A stretch of 64,000 nt of DNA, taken from positions 37,700-101,699 of the forward strand of contig JASANC010001387.1 of NCBI GenBank assembly GCA_030248135.1, given 5' to 3'. Below the pieces are notes generated by a model, which was not told where the DNA came from, ran no database searches, and saw nothing but the letters and a program-made list of their open reading frames with translations. A program made the position numbers and the translations under genes. Shown in pieces: positions 46,065-59,110 of this stretch. The stretch's first letter is position 1, and every line of letters starts with the position of its first letter. The DNA is from Theristus sp. LFF4_11. Its lineage: Eukaryota > Nematoda > Chromadorea > Monhysterida > Xyalidae.

Positions 46065-49000
46065 CGAATGCAGCGCACTCGAAACATGTTCTACAAGCTA
46101 CGCATGTACAATGTATTACGCACACACACACACAAACAACCGTTGCTTTATAAATATACACATGAGTCGTCGTTGCTGCGTTTGAGTGCAGCTGCACTTG
46201 CCTTGTACTTGGGCCGCTACTGATCCAAGCCCACACAGTTGCTTCTAAAGTTGCTATTAAAACAAGCGATGCGATCTTTATAACGCGCGTATCAATTTCG
46301 CGGCAAAGTTTTAGTAGCAACCGCGCGCTTACCAATGTGTGCTCAATAGAGTGTCACATTGTGTGTGTGAATTCGAGTAGCATATGTGCTATCTCAGTCC
46401 CAGATCGTTTCTGTTTGAAGTTTTTTTTCGAAAGCGAGAGGAAAGACTGTAGCTGCGCTACCCAGATTGAAGACACAAGTCGTCATTAGCGTCTCTCGCA
46501 GAAGAGCCTTTTGTGTGCTTGCGAAAGCAGTGAAGGCAGTTTTTTCTAAACACAATTTCGGGTTTCTTTTTCGTATACCCGTTTCATGAAGTTTAAACGG
46601 GGCTATATCAAGATATAACGTCAACAGGCAAGGGTACTTGCTTTACGTACATACAAGCTTTTTCTTCGTGGTCCTTTTTAGCAGAGAGAGCCAATCAAGG
46701 AAAACGCCATATGATGATTCCGAGAAATCCAATAACGCTATAATAAACATTGTCTCGAAAACTTTAACAATTCAGGCCAGTCACATAACAACCGCAACCA
46801 CAATAGCAAGTCCTACTGGTGATTAATGGACCGAAACTCTTGTTGGGGGCGGGTCTAAGCTAATAATAGCTACTTACAGCAGGTACCAGGCTGTTAAACA
46901 CAGAATGTTATGTACTATTGACAGTCTGGGCTCGCTGGATAATGTACATGAGCATGTTCTTGCTCATGATTGCTCATAATCACATATTTTAACGGGTATC
47001 ATCAGGAATTCAGCAGACTAGAACATTCTGTGAAAATAGTGCTGTAAACGTCAACACCGGCGTCCGGGGTATTGTCATGATTATTATTATGCCCCCTGGT
47101 TCCCGCCAACCGTCTCCTCACAAAGGTAATTACTAATGGTCGAGTATACCCGTGCTAGTCACTGCTCTTTGACAGGTTTATAGTGCTGAAATTGAGCATG
47201 CGCATGGGATGATTATTGTGGTGTGGGTGCATCAAAATTCAGCCACAATCAGCTGTATATATGCCTGTGTAGTACACGTACATAACAACGGCACATACAC
47301 ATGTAAATAATTCAAAAGTGGCCTAATTAACTCGAAAGTTGATTCTGGGGCAGCGCTTTTGAGTGGCTTGTGTGACTGTGGCAGGTCGTGCCTCACTCGC
47401 TTCAGCTTGGGATTTCAAGCAGGTGCTAAAAGGAAATATTACGAAATAATAGGTAGACAGAGACGCATTTATGACGCGCATTGTACGACGGACACCCGGT
47501 AGGTCAGACCTGCATGCCCAAAACCGTGTTTACTTGAGAAGGATTTGATGTACGAGCTCACCTCATACTGTTTTTTTTTAATTTGAACTTTTTTTGGCCA
47601 ACCCTGTATTTTGAGTGAAACATCAGCGAAACTTGGAAAATTGAAACACGCGTAACATCTCAGATCGCAAAGCGACAAAATTTAGTAACCAGAAAAAAAC
47701 AAGTTTGTGATACAAAGTAAGCTAACTAAAATAATAATGCTTCATCAACTATCACAAACGGCCGGGCCACCTATATGCTCTGATTTGGTGCAAGATTCAT
47801 TGGTTACCCGGTATTATGGGTATTTCAGCCACATACTAATTAGCATGCCAGCTTTTTCTCGATAGGAGAAGCTTTCGAATTTGAGATGTCGAAAACAGTA
47901 AACAAACAGCCCAAGAACAAAGTAATCTGAGTAATTGGTTTGGAGATGTTTCTAATTTTGTGACTGCAAGCTGCAGAGTCGTCTGTTGATTAAACGGTAG
48001 GACGCAGACTGGAATTTAAAAAAAATCAGAAACCGTAAAAGATCGAGGACACGAGTTCGGGCATTTTTTCAACATGTAAGGATAAAAAAATCTGAAAAAA
48101 ACAAAACACATGGATGTGTTTACAGCTCTTATCAGGGATTGTAGTAGAGCCAATTTTATCAAACAATTTCAAAATTATTTTTAGAAAATCTGATTGTAAA
48201 CATATTGGAGCGGTTTTTTATGATTCTATGTATTTGCAGTCTGAATAAAAAAACGAGAAGGTCCACACATTTCAGATGAACTAAAATAACAAGATCACGT
48301 TTCAATCAAAACATTCATTTGATGTTTGAGCAGAAAATTTTCAAGTTGATGAACATCGTTTGATATTTTCAACTGAAGGACATCAAAGAAACTGCGTGCG
48401 GAACAGAAAACTTCAGTAAAGAGATTTGACGAATGCTAAATTATTGTCAAAATGAAAATGCTTTTTTAATCAACATCACTGGCTGTCGAGGTCGAACAAC
48501 AAAATATGTTGCATATAAATCTTTCTAACAAAAGACGGAAGCTGATTTTGCAGCTAGCTCTTTTACAGCAGTGGTTTTTGTGAGAATGTGTTTTTGGAAT
48601 GTTCACATTTTTGTGTTTATTCTCATGTAAAAACGAACAGACACAACAAACAGCCCGGAAGAAGCAGGCGTTTATTTTTTTCCAGATTTTTTTGTGAAAA
48701 ACGGGCTGCGCACAGACAAACTGAATCATCGAAAGAACCAGAGAATAACACAAAGAGTAAAACATCAACAGCAAGAAGCGGAAAAAGACAACACCGCAGG
48801 TTAAGTTACAAATTTCTGTGACGCACAACAGTGCAACAAAAAAAGAAGAAAGCATAGGTATTATGTACCTATTTGTAAAAAAGTTCCCAAAAAGCAAGAA
48901 GTTCATGTCGCAGAGAAGCGAACAAATTTTGTTTTTGACGGTTTCCAAAATGGAAATGTGGAACAACAAAGCAAAAAGAGACTTTTGCGACAGAGAAATT

Positions 49001-49960
49001 TTGCGGCAGTTGTTTCAAAACGTGACATAAGGAAGTATAATATTTGCGCAAATTTAGAAAAAAATCTTTTTGCGGCCGAAAAAGTTTCGCACGCCACATC
49101 AAGCACACTTTTGAGTGCAGCCAGCTGATTGGCCGCTTTTTTATTGAAGCGCACTGATCGTGCTCGTGGATGCAACAAAGAAAACCAAATATAAGAAAAC
49201 TCGCTCCCAGAAATGCACTCAAATCTGTAATAGATTTCGAAGTCTGAAAACCAAAGTCTTTCAGGTGATTTCACAAAACCTTTCATGAACTAAACAAACA
49301 AACAAACAAACTACAAAAATAGTTTTTGTCTACACTCCAGTAAAAAAACATAATGATTTTTTTCAGCACCAGACAGATACAGCTCTAAAATCTGTCACGC
49401 CAGCGAGCATTTTAGCGAGGCAAAAGTCTCTGAAAAAGTGAAAACCAGCAGAATGCTGCAGTGAATTACAGAAAACGTGCGAAAATTGGGCGTGTGTGCG
49501 TGCACACAAGCGAAGTAAAAAAAAATAGTTGCAAAAATCGTAAATGCGTGTGATTCATGTCAGACATTTTTTCTCTGCAGCCCAGATAAAAACGTGAATC
49601 ACTCCACGTGCGGTCCAGAAATAAAATATCCAGATTTCTGAGTTTCTAAAACACCTGCAGAAAAAGCTAGTTAAACAATGTCTGTCTGTGTATCGCTTAG
49701 AAATTGAATGAAGGATATTTTTTAAAACCAATAATGGTGCACAAAGGTCGTTGTTCCGTGCAACCTTGTAAGCGAAAGAAAGTTTTTACAAAATGTTTTT
49801 TGTCGGTTTTTGCGGGCATTCAAACAACGCGTGCATATGTCAAAGTTTTCGTTTTTTTCTCTTGTCTCACTGTCTGGAGAAACAGCTGGGGTGGGCTGTG
49901 TGTCATCAAGAAAACACGACACGTGCGCACGGACAAATGTGAATGTTCATCAAATTAAAA
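46065..49960. other. Intergenic, no gene supported
   Basis: AT-rich sequence. From about 49,030 to 49,960 it is repeated at 59,111-60,020, as the downstream flank of the two outer transporter copies. The second version has dropped bases. Open frames here have no recognisable domains. Confidence 0.45.
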
Positions 49961-50241
49961 ATAATATTGGTTGATTTCAGTGTGCGTCTTCAACGTGTGG
50001 GCAGGTGATTTTTTTGTTTGTTACTTTTTTACAATGGTGACCTTGCGTTTGCGAATGAAAACGCAAACAACCCTTGGAGTCGTGTTGGTGGTATTTTTGA
50101 CTGCTGCCGTATTTCAATCGATTCTCGATAAATGGTTGACTCTCACTTTGCTTTCATGCTTTTATTATTCCTGTAAATAGAGAGATTCAAATCTGTATAC
50201 AGCACAAAAAAGCAAAAAAAAACTTTTGTCTTTAACAAAAT

Positions 50242-53200
50242 TCACGAAATCGATCTTCTAAAACGGTCTCTGGTCAACTGGGCGTGATTATCAATAGACG
50301 TTTCAATTTCCCTACGATTTTCAGTTTTCACATTCGACCTATTGGCCGTTTCGTCAACGTCCTGAAAACATGTAAGCATTTCTTGAAACGATAAATTCCA
50401 CTGAAAAATGTCAGTTTTTAGCTTTGCCGGCTGCGCGGACTGACATATCGCGACGTTTGCTGCATAGTTTTTAAGGGGCATTCATGAACCAGTATTTAGT
50501 GACCACGTAGCTGTATAGCTACGAGTCACTGCTTCATGAATGCCGCTTCAGGTTTCGCGGCAAAAGCAAAAAGACCACACAACCATGCATTGGCGGGCGA
50601 CAATTTTATTCAAATCGTATTTTTTATAAAGTTTCTTCTCTTATAAAAAGTTTTTTGTTTCGTTGCGTTTTTCGATGTGTTTTTTGGCAGAGAGTGAGTT
50701 TGCAACAAAATGCAACCAAAACCAACCATCAAGTCGCTGTATTTTGTCTCCACTTGCAGCAGATAGGTGCAAACGATGCCCAACATGGTCAGGATTGCTA
50801 AAAACACCGGAGGCAGATAGAACCACACGTCCATTCCCACCTGCGAATAATGTGAGAAAACGAGTCGAACAGGAACAAAACTGTTTTCTTTTGGCTGCTA
50901 TAGAGTTTTTCTAAACCAAAAAACTACAATTATTGAATTCAATGAGTGCAAGTTTGAGTGTGTTTTGCATACAAGTACCTGAACAACGAATGGAAGGCCC
51001 AAGAGGAATATTCTGCTAACTGCGTTGAACAGTCCACTTGCTGTGCCACGGATATACGTTGGGTAGACCTGAAGTTCTTTAGTTTTGAACTTCACGACAT
51101 AGAGTTCCATCTGTTATGAAGTGGACTGCTCGCCTAAAAATGTCTGCCGACATAAGACTATTATTGACATCATAGTCACCGCTCGTGGCCTGGTGGTAGC
51201 GCGTTGGACTACTGTCTGTGCGTTCGGGGGATCGAGCCCCGCCGAAGGGGTGTATAGGCACTTAATGACAGAGAAAACTCGATGGGCGCCCTACTCAATG
51301 GCGTTCTGTACGCTTCTCTGGGTTAGCCCTGGCTAAAAACATCCCGGTTCGTTTGTTCGTTCGTTCCAACAAACTTGTAAGCCACCAAAGTGCGTGTTCT
51401 TTGGTGTTGTATTTACCTTTACGTTTCATTTTTTCTCTATCGACCGTAAAACGGCAAAGTGTCCGGCGTGTTGGGCAAAATGTTTGGTCCGTCGGGCAAA
51501 ACAAAATGTGTCACGAACGAGAGCCAGGGTTGCCCAGCAAAACGTGCTGAACGCCTCTAAGTAGGGCGCATATCGAGTTTTTCGGTCATTTTAGTTTGTT
51601 TGCACCCCTCCAGTGGGTCTCGATCCCACGACCACCGAGACAAGAGTCACGTTGCCTGACCCCGAATGAAAATTTTACGTCTTCAAGAATTTGGAGTTTC
51701 CAGGGCGACATCCATAGGAAAGAACGATTCAGAATAAATGTAATTTGTTCATTGTCGCGTTTATTTTGTGTTTGTTGAATTGCAACACAGAAAAATGAAA
51801 AAAAAAACAGAAACACACGACTGTTGTACCTCCTGCGTGTACAAAATCGCCACGGAAGTCACTGCCAGAACGCAGCCCCGCGCGACGCCGAAAGCGATGG
51901 TGTAAATGAGCCTAAATAAGAAAAAGCCCCAATTTTCCTTCATCATCCCCAGGAACATACAGTCGAACTCGATAACATATCCAACTAGCTGATTGGTTGA
52001 TGTATGGATTCTGTGCAAACCAAACGGCACACCTTCTTCACAGCAATTCATGCACAGAATGCCTGCATCAATCAATCAGCTAGTCGGATATGTGGTAGAG
52101 TTCGACTGTGGGTGCAGAGCAGATGCATGATTTCTGACTGATTCACCCCACTGTGCAATGTTTTGATTTGACTTTTGAGACAGCTTCTTGAAAGATCGCA
52201 GCTCAGTATCCGCATGAAACAAAAACTCCTCAGCGAGATTACTTGAATAAACTGCTTTGCGTCAGAAAAAAACGTTTCCTGCAAATCTTGGACACACGCA
52301 CGGAGAAATCTTTTGAAATATGAGTACAACGGCGATGCAGACCGCGTAGATCAGATACAACGAGATTATCGACCATCGTCGCTGGCATAGGCTGACGGCC
52401 GTGACGCTCAGAGAGACGGCACCTGGACAAGGGACATCGCAAAATAACCAACAGTAAATCTTATTAGTATTAGTAATTAGTAAATCTTGTATTACTTTGT
52501 ACATCTTGTCCATGCACTTCAGTGCTAAATAAAACTGAACTGAACTGAACTGAAGTAAAAAAAGTGCTCAGCGGGTGCGAATGGAAGAGTTATGGTGAGG
52601 AAGTGGACTTATTTGAGAAAGGATGACTGTTTTTTTATGTTTTTTTGTAGCTGGAGATAGGCGATGTTTGTATTAGCCAGGGCCAACTCAGAAAGCCGTT
52701 AAGTAGGGCACTCGTCCTGTTTTCTCTGTCATAAAAGGTGCCTATACACCCTTCGGCGGGGCTCGATCCCCTGAACGCACAAACAATAGTCAAACGCACT
52801 ACCACCAGGCAACGAGGATGACATTCGCTTTGAAATAAAACGACCTTATTTGTGACAATGGGAGGCATTCAAAGTGCCTCATATGCAAATCCAAGACTTT
52901 TAATCATCACTTTTCAGTCATACCAACAAACTCGCCAGCCGATGACATCATAATTGACAGATACCCGTTGATGTTGAGCGGATGACAAGTGACAGCAGCG
53001 GATAAGTTGAAATTGGATGATGCACTGTTCGGATCTGGGACGGCGGTTTTTTATTTTTTGTTTTTTTTTATTTTTTGCTTTCAATTTTTGCTGACGGATA
53101 TGGCAAGTCGCGATCGGTTCTTACAAAATAAACCAAAAGAGCCGCTCGAATTTTTTTCAGAGTGAAAATAAAAAAAGTCCTGTGATCGGAATTGACGTTT

Positions 53201-53836
53201 GAACCATAATAACGCTGCTAATTTTGAAATAAAAAATTGAAAAAGAAATACCACCCCCACCACTGGAATCTGTTACAATCGACACAAACTGCGAATTCCA
53301 AGTGAGTGTTCCCCAATATGTGATGAGCATAACGGGCCTGGAAAAATCAAAAATAGGCAGCTTCTTTGTGATAAAAACCGAATACAAAAAAACGTTTTTT
53401 TTTCAAAAGTTCTACCAGATTATGGAAAGTAGGATCGTTGTGCAACGGTACTGCGCCTTGAAAATATCTTTCATTCGGCCACGTTTTTGAACCTGGAAAA
53501 AAAGAGCTTTGCAGTTTCTTTGTGCTGCCAAACGACGTAGAATGTTTCCGAATTTGATTTTTGCCAGTGTGCCAGTGCAATGATTTTTTTTTGATGCAGT
53601 TTTAACAACATCACAAGAATACAAGTAGTTGTACTGTATAAATAGAACATTAAAAATGTCGACAAAAATATCAAAAATGTGTCCACTGTTCGCACCTGCT
53701 GTTTGTATTTGAAGCAAAAGTCGGCGATCTCCGGTAGAAATTTCTCGTTGTCCAAAGCAGCGTCAGACAAAGTTGAGAACGCTTTCAATTTGCTGCCGCT
53801 CACCAAGTGATACCGGGGGCTTTCCGGCACCCATAG
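50242..53836 (-). CDS. SLC22-like MFS transporter, C-terminal half, copy C (5' exons missing)
   Basis: Nine exons: 53696-53836, 53416-53492, 53261-53337, 52924-53034, 52302-52422, 51830-51911, 50979-51068, 50727-50840, 50242-50361. They total 933 nt, or 310 residues plus TGA, with phases agreeing throughout. Exon 1 here carries the central-loop PESPRY motif. TM7-TM12 follow, including WSIISLYLIYAVCIAVVLIF, the YTQEVYPTYIRG signature and VETK after TM12. The tail is hydrophilic. SLC22 proteins move organic ions across the plasma membrane and are usually near 550 residues, so about 240 residues (TM1-TM6) are absent. Upstream, where those exons should be, the sequence turns into an AATC repeat and a GC-rich nonsense stretch. 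Copy A (60,306-63,902) is near-identical. The substrate cannot be inferred. Confidence 0.85.
51178..51345 (+). repeat. tRNA-derived SINE in the transporter intron, copy C
   Basis: A-box-like GTGGCCTGGTGGTAGCGCG and B-box-like GATCGAGCCCCGCCG, then CTCGATGGGCGCCC. Counterparts are at 61,244-61,411 and, inverted, 56,608-56,776. Confidence 0.85.
51530..51660 (-). repeat. Diverged tRNA-derived SINE, copy C
   Basis: On the minus strand it has CTTGTCTCGGTGGTCGTGGG and GATCGAGACCCACTGG, then CTCGATATGCGCCCTAC. This is a subfamily distinct from the neighbouring SINEs. Counterparts are at 61,596-61,726 and, inverted, 56,300-56,440. Confidence 0.7.
51960..52108. mobile_element. 149-bp MITE with CAGTCGAACTC ends, copy C
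   Basis: The arms carry AACATATCCAACTAGCTGAT and its inverse around TTCTGTGCA/TGCACAGAA. It lies about 50 bp from the acceptor of the exon at 51,830-51,911. Counterparts are at 62,025-62,173 and, inverted, about 55,856-56,004. Confidence 0.82.
52667..52826 (-). repeat. tRNA-derived SINE, second site in copy C
   Basis: Minus-strand A-box-like TGCCTGGTGGTAGTGCG and B-box-like GATCGAGCCCCGCC. Counterparts are at 62,732-62,891 and, inverted, 55,144-55,310. Confidence 0.82.
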
Positions 53837-53851
53837 CTGAAATTTTTCATG

Positions 53852-53883
<32 letters not shown>

Positions 53884-54301
53884 CCAACCAAAAAAGAACC
53901 AAGCCACCGCCCCAAAGAACAGACGGACCGGCCGCCAGCCCCCGAGAAACCCGCGCCGCGGCCCACGCGGCGCACAGCCCCCCAGCCCCCGGCACAGCGC
54001 CCCGAGCCCGCGACGGACGCGCGGCCCGCGGGAGGGGCGAAAACCTCTTTATATTATGTTGGTTTCATGTTACGTTAGGGTGGAAGCAAACGAACGCGGA
54101 AGCCCCGGCCCGAGGGGTCCCGGCGACGGCCCCCGACCCGGGGGGAACGGCGAAGGAGGGCGGCACGGGGGGGGGAGGAGGAGGTGGGGAGGGATGGAAT
54201 GTAGGGGGGTCGCGTGGGGCGCGAAAGCGACACCTGCGGCGGGAGGGGGGGTGGGCGGGACGACGGAACGGGGAAATTGGTTGCGAGTGGTAGCAAAGAG
54301 G

Positions 54302-54340
<39 letters not shown>
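53837..54340. other. Junction: AATC microsatellite, GC-rich nonsense and G run
   Basis: Copy C follows copy A into an AATC repeat, then departs into about 450 bp of very GC-rich, compositionally foreign sequence. It ends in about 40 bases that are almost all G, after which the inverted copy B starts inside an intron. The ORFs here (poly-Pro, Arg/Gly) are composition products. It looks like assembly or read noise. Confidence 0.6.
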
Positions 54341-54341
<1 letters not shown>

Positions 54342-57300
54342 ATTCTTGTGATGTTGTTAAAACTGCATCAAAAAAAAAATCATTGCACTGGCACACTGGC
54401 AAAAATCAAATTCGGAAACATTCTACGTCGTTTGGCAGCACAAAGAAACTGCAAAGCTCTTTTTTTCCAGGTTCAAAAACGTGTCCGAATGAAAGATATT
54501 TTCAAGGCGCAGTACCGTTGCACAACGATCCTACTTTCCATAATCTGGGTAAGAACTTTTGAAAAAAAAACGTTTTTTTGTATTCGGTTTTTATCACAAG
54601 AAGCTGCCTATTTTTGATTTTTCAAGCCCGTTAATCTCATCACATATTGGGGAACACTCACTTAGGAATTCGCAGTTTGTGTCGATTGTAACAGATTCCA
54701 GTGGTGAAGTGTTATTTCTTTTTCAATTTTTTATTTCAAAATTAGCAGCGTTATTATGGTTCAAACGTCAATTTCCGATCACGGGACTTTTTTTATTTTC
54801 ACTCTGAAAAAAAAATTCGAGCGGCTCTTTTGGTTTATTTTGTAAGAACCGATCGCGACTTGCCATATCCGTCAGCAAAATAGAAAGCAAAAAATAAAAA
54901 AAAACAAAAAATAAAAAACCGCCGTCCCAGATCCGAACAGTGCATCATCCAATTTCAACTTATCCGCTGCTGTCACTTGTCATCCGCTCAACATCAACGA
55001 ATTATCTGTCAATTATGATGTCATCGGCTGGCGAGTTTGTTGGTATGACTGAAAAGTGATGATTAAAAGTCTTGGATTTGCATATGAGGCACTTTTGAAT
55101 GCCTCCATTTGTCACAAATAAGGTCGTTTTATTTCAAAGCGAATGTCATCCTCGTTGCCTGGTGGTAGTGCGTTTGACTATTTTTTGTGCGTTCAGGGGA
55201 TCGAGCCCCGCCGAAGGGTGTATAGGCACCTTTTTATGACAGAAAACAGGACGAGTACCCTTAGCGGCTTTCTGAGTTGGCCCTGGCTAATACAAACATC
55301 GCCTATCTCCAGCTACAAAAAAACATAAAAAAACAGTCATCCTTTCTCAAATAAGTCCCCACTTCCTCACCATAACTCTTCCATTCGCACCCGCTGAGCA
55401 CTTTTTTTTACTTCCGGTTCAGTTCAGTTCAGTTTTATTTAGCACTGAAGTGCATGGACAAGATGTACAAAGTAATACAAGATTTACTAATTACTAATAC
55501 TAATAAGATTTACTGTTGGTTATTTTGCGATGTCCCTTGTCCAGGTGCCGTCTCTGAGCGTCACGGCCGTCAGCCTATGCCAGCGACGATGGTCGATAAT
55601 CTCGTTGTATCTGATCTACGCGGTCTGCATCGCCGTTGTACTCATATTTCAAAAGATTTCTCCGTGCGTGTGTCCAAGATTTGCAGGAAACGTTTTTTTC
55701 TGACGCAAAGCAGTTTATTCAAGTAATCTCGCTGAGGAGTTTTGTTTCATGCGGATACTGAGCTGCGATCTTTCCAGAAGCTGTCTCAAAAGTCAAATCA
55801 AAACATTGCACAGTGGGGTGAATCAGTCAAATCATGCATCTGCTCTGCACCCACGAGTCGGAACTCTACCATATCCGACTAGCTGATTGATTGATGCAGG
55901 CATTCTGTGCATGAAGTGCTGTGAAGAAGGTGTGCCGTTTGGTTTGCTAGAATCCATACATCAACCAATCAGCTAGTTGGATATGTTATCGAGTTCGACT
56001 GTATGTTCCTGGGGATGATGAAGGAAAATTGGGGCTTTTTCTTATTTAGGCTCATTACCGCACCATCGCTTTTCGGCGTCGCGCGGGGCTACGTTCTGGC
56101 AGTGACTTCCGTGGCGACTTTGTACACGCAGGAGGTACAACAGTCGTGTGTTTCTGTTTTTTTTTCATTTTTCTGTGTTGCAATTCAGCAAACACAAAAT
56201 AAACTACGAACAAATTACATTTATTCTGAATCGTTCTTTCCTATGGATGTCGCCCTGGAAACTCCAAATTCTTGAAGACGTAAAATTTTCATTCGGGGTC
56301 AGGCAACGTGACTCTTGTCTCGGTGGTCGTGGGATCGAGACCCACTGGAGGGGTGCAAACAAACTAAAATGACCGAAAAACTCGATATGCGCCCTACTTA
56401 GGGCGTTCAGCACGTTTTGCTGGGCAACCCTGGCTCTCGTTCGTGACACATTTTGTTTTGCCCGACGGACCAAACATTTTTGCCCAACACTTGTACTTTG
56501 CGATTTTACGGTCGATAGAGAAAAATGAAACGTAAAGGTAAATACAACACCAAAGAACACGCACTTTGGTGGCTTACAAGTTTGTTGGAACGAACGAACA
56601 AACGAACCGGGATGTTTTAGCCAGGGCTAACCTGAGAGAAACGTACGGAACGCCATTGAGTAGGGCGCCCATCGAGTTTTCTCTGTCATTAAGTGCCTAT
56701 ACACCCCTTCGGCGGGGCTCGATCCCCCGAACGCACAGACAGTAGTCCAACGCGCTACCACCAGGCCACGAGCGGTGACTATGACCTGTCAATAATAGTC
56801 TTATGTCGGCAGACATTTTTGAAGCGAGCATGATCCACTTCATAACAGATGGAACTCTATGTCGTGAAGTTCAAAACTAAAGAACTTCAGGTCTACCCAA
56901 CGTATATCCGTGGCACAGCAAGTGGACTGTTCAACGCAGTTAGCAGAATATTCCTCTTGGGCCTTCCATCCGTTGTTCAGGTACCTTGTATGCAAACACA
57001 CTCAAACTTGCACTCATTGAATTCAATAATTGTAGTTTTTTTGGTTTAGAAAAACTCTATAGCAGCCAAAAGAAAACAGTTTTTGTTCCTGTTCGACTCG
57101 TTTTCTCACATTATTCGCAGGTGGGAATGGACGTGTGGTTCTATCTGCCTCCGGTGTTTTTGCCAATCCTGACCATGTTGGGCGTCGTTTGCACCTATCT
57201 GCTGCAAGTGGAGACAAAATACGGCGACTTGATGGTTGGTTTTGGTTTGCATTTTGTTGAAACTCACTCTCTGCCAAAAAACACATCGAAAAACGCAACG

Positions 57301-57600
57301 AGACAAAAAACTTTTATAAGAGAAGAAACTTTATAAAAAATACGATTTGACTAAAATTATTACGCCCCCAATATTGTGTTTTTTTGCTGCCACGAACCTG
57401 AACAGGCATTCATGGGAAGCAGTTGACTCGTATACAAGCACAATACTAAATGCCCGCCACTATGCGAACAGCTACGTCTCGATTTTTGTAACCGTTTACA
57501 AACGACATTAAAGTGAAAATTTTATCGTTTCAGAAATGCTACATGTTTTAGGACGTTGACGAAACGCCCTAGGAAAACAGGAAATGAAACGTCGTGTCAC
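54341..57600 (+). pseudogene. SLC22-like transporter, inverted disrupted copy B
   Basis: Recognisable exons: 54471-54548, about 54627-54703, 54931-55042, 55545-55663, 56050-56134, 56891-56980, 57121-57234 and from 57552. The PESPRY exon is missing. Compared with copies A and C there are an inserted base giving TAG in the second exon, a frameshift in the third, a two-base deletion in the fourth, indels in the fifth, and an early TAG (57,570-57,572) in the last. The exons at 56,891 (VYPTYIRG) and 57,121 remain open. Either it is a decayed inverted paralog or allele, or it is low-accuracy consensus within a fold-back artefact. Confidence 0.7.
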
Positions 57601-58770
57601 CCCAGTCGTTACGAAGATCGATTTCGTGAATTTTGTTGCAAAGTTTTTTCCTTTGATCTCTCTATTTACGAGATAATAAAAGCATGAAGCGGAGAACCAT
57701 CGAGAATCCGGCCATTCAAAATACAACCATTCGCAAACTTTAGGGTCACCATTGTAAAAAAGTAACAAACAAAATCACCTGCCCGCACACTGAAATCAAC
57801 CAATATTAATTTATCTTCGTGCGTCCGTGTCGTGTTTTGATGACACAGCCGCGCTGTTTCTCAGACCAGTGAGACAAAGAGAAAAAAACGAAACTTTGAC
57901 ATATGCCGCGTTGTTTGAATGCCGCCCGACAAAAAAACATTTTATAACCACACAAGCACAACAACAACTGCGAACACCTTATGGTAATTTATGGAAATAA
58001 TCCTCATTCAATTTCTAAGGATGCATATACAGTAACATTATTTAACTAGCTCTGCAGGTCTGTTTTAGAAAACTCAGAAATCTGGATATTTAAATTTCTG
58101 AACCGCACGTGGAAGTGATTCACGTTTTTATCTGGGCTGCAGAAAAAATGTCTGACATGATTATTGCAAAATTTATATTTTTTACTTCGCTGTGTGCACG
58201 CACACACGAATTCACGCCCGTACCCATGTATGCACTGCAGCATTCTGCTGGTTTCACTTTTTCAGAGACTTTTGCCTCGCTAAAATACTTTACCGCATGT
58301 GACGAATATTTAGAAATACCCGGTGCTGAAAAAATCATTATGTTTTATACTGGATAAAAAAATTTTTGTAGAGTGAATATTTGTTTGTTTAGTTGAATTC
58401 ATGAAAAGATTTTGTGAAATCACCAGAAAATTTAGTTTTTCAGGCTTCGAAATTATTACAGATTTGAAGTGCATTTCTGGGGCAATTTCTATATTGATTC
58501 TTTCTGCTCACAGCGGGGGAAAAAACCCCTCTTGAATTGCATCAAATTCTGTGCAAAATCTGGAATATGAAACCGTCAATTTAAATAACAATTTTTCTTC
58601 TTTTGACAAAACAAGCCTTTTGGCTTTTTAAATGCATATACCATCTCTTCAATTTTGTTGCGTTGTGCGTCAAGAAATTTGTATATGGGTGTGTTCTGAT
58701 GATTTTACTTTTTTTGCTTTCTTTTTTTTTTCAATATTTGCGGCAGCTTTTTCCCAAAACCTGAATACAG
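57601..58770. other. Downstream flank of copy B
   Basis: It matches the inverse of about 49,250-50,240, with many small differences, to about 58,490. After that it becomes unrelated AT-rich sequence up to the G tract. No gene seen. Confidence 0.5.
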
Positions 58771-58793
58771 GGGGGGTGGAGGGGGGGGGGGGG

Positions 58794-58867
<74 letters not shown>

Positions 58868-58891
58868 GGGGGGGGGGGGGGGGGGGGGGGG

Positions 58892-58926
<35 letters not shown>

Positions 58927-59110
58927 GGGGGGGGGGAAGGGGGGGGGTGGGGGGGGGGGAGAGGGGGGGGCCGGGGGGAGGGGGTGGGGGGGGGGGGGGA
59001 GGGGGGGGGGGGGGGAGGGGGGTCTGGGGGGGGGGGGGGCTTGGGGGGATGGGGGGTTGTGTGGGGTGGGGGGGGGGGTGGGGGGGGTGGGGGGGGGGAG
59101 GGGGGGGGGG
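58771..59110. repeat. 340-bp tract of nearly pure G
   Basis: G with scattered A, T and C. It separates inverted copy B from copy A. The long Gly or Pro reading frames over it are meaningless. I treat it as a probable sequencing or assembly artefact. Confidence 0.9.

Noticed and set aside
53849..54562. 237-residue ORF over the junction
   Set aside because: It spans microsatellite, GC-rich noise and G run; no homology to the neighbouring exons until copy B intron sequence.
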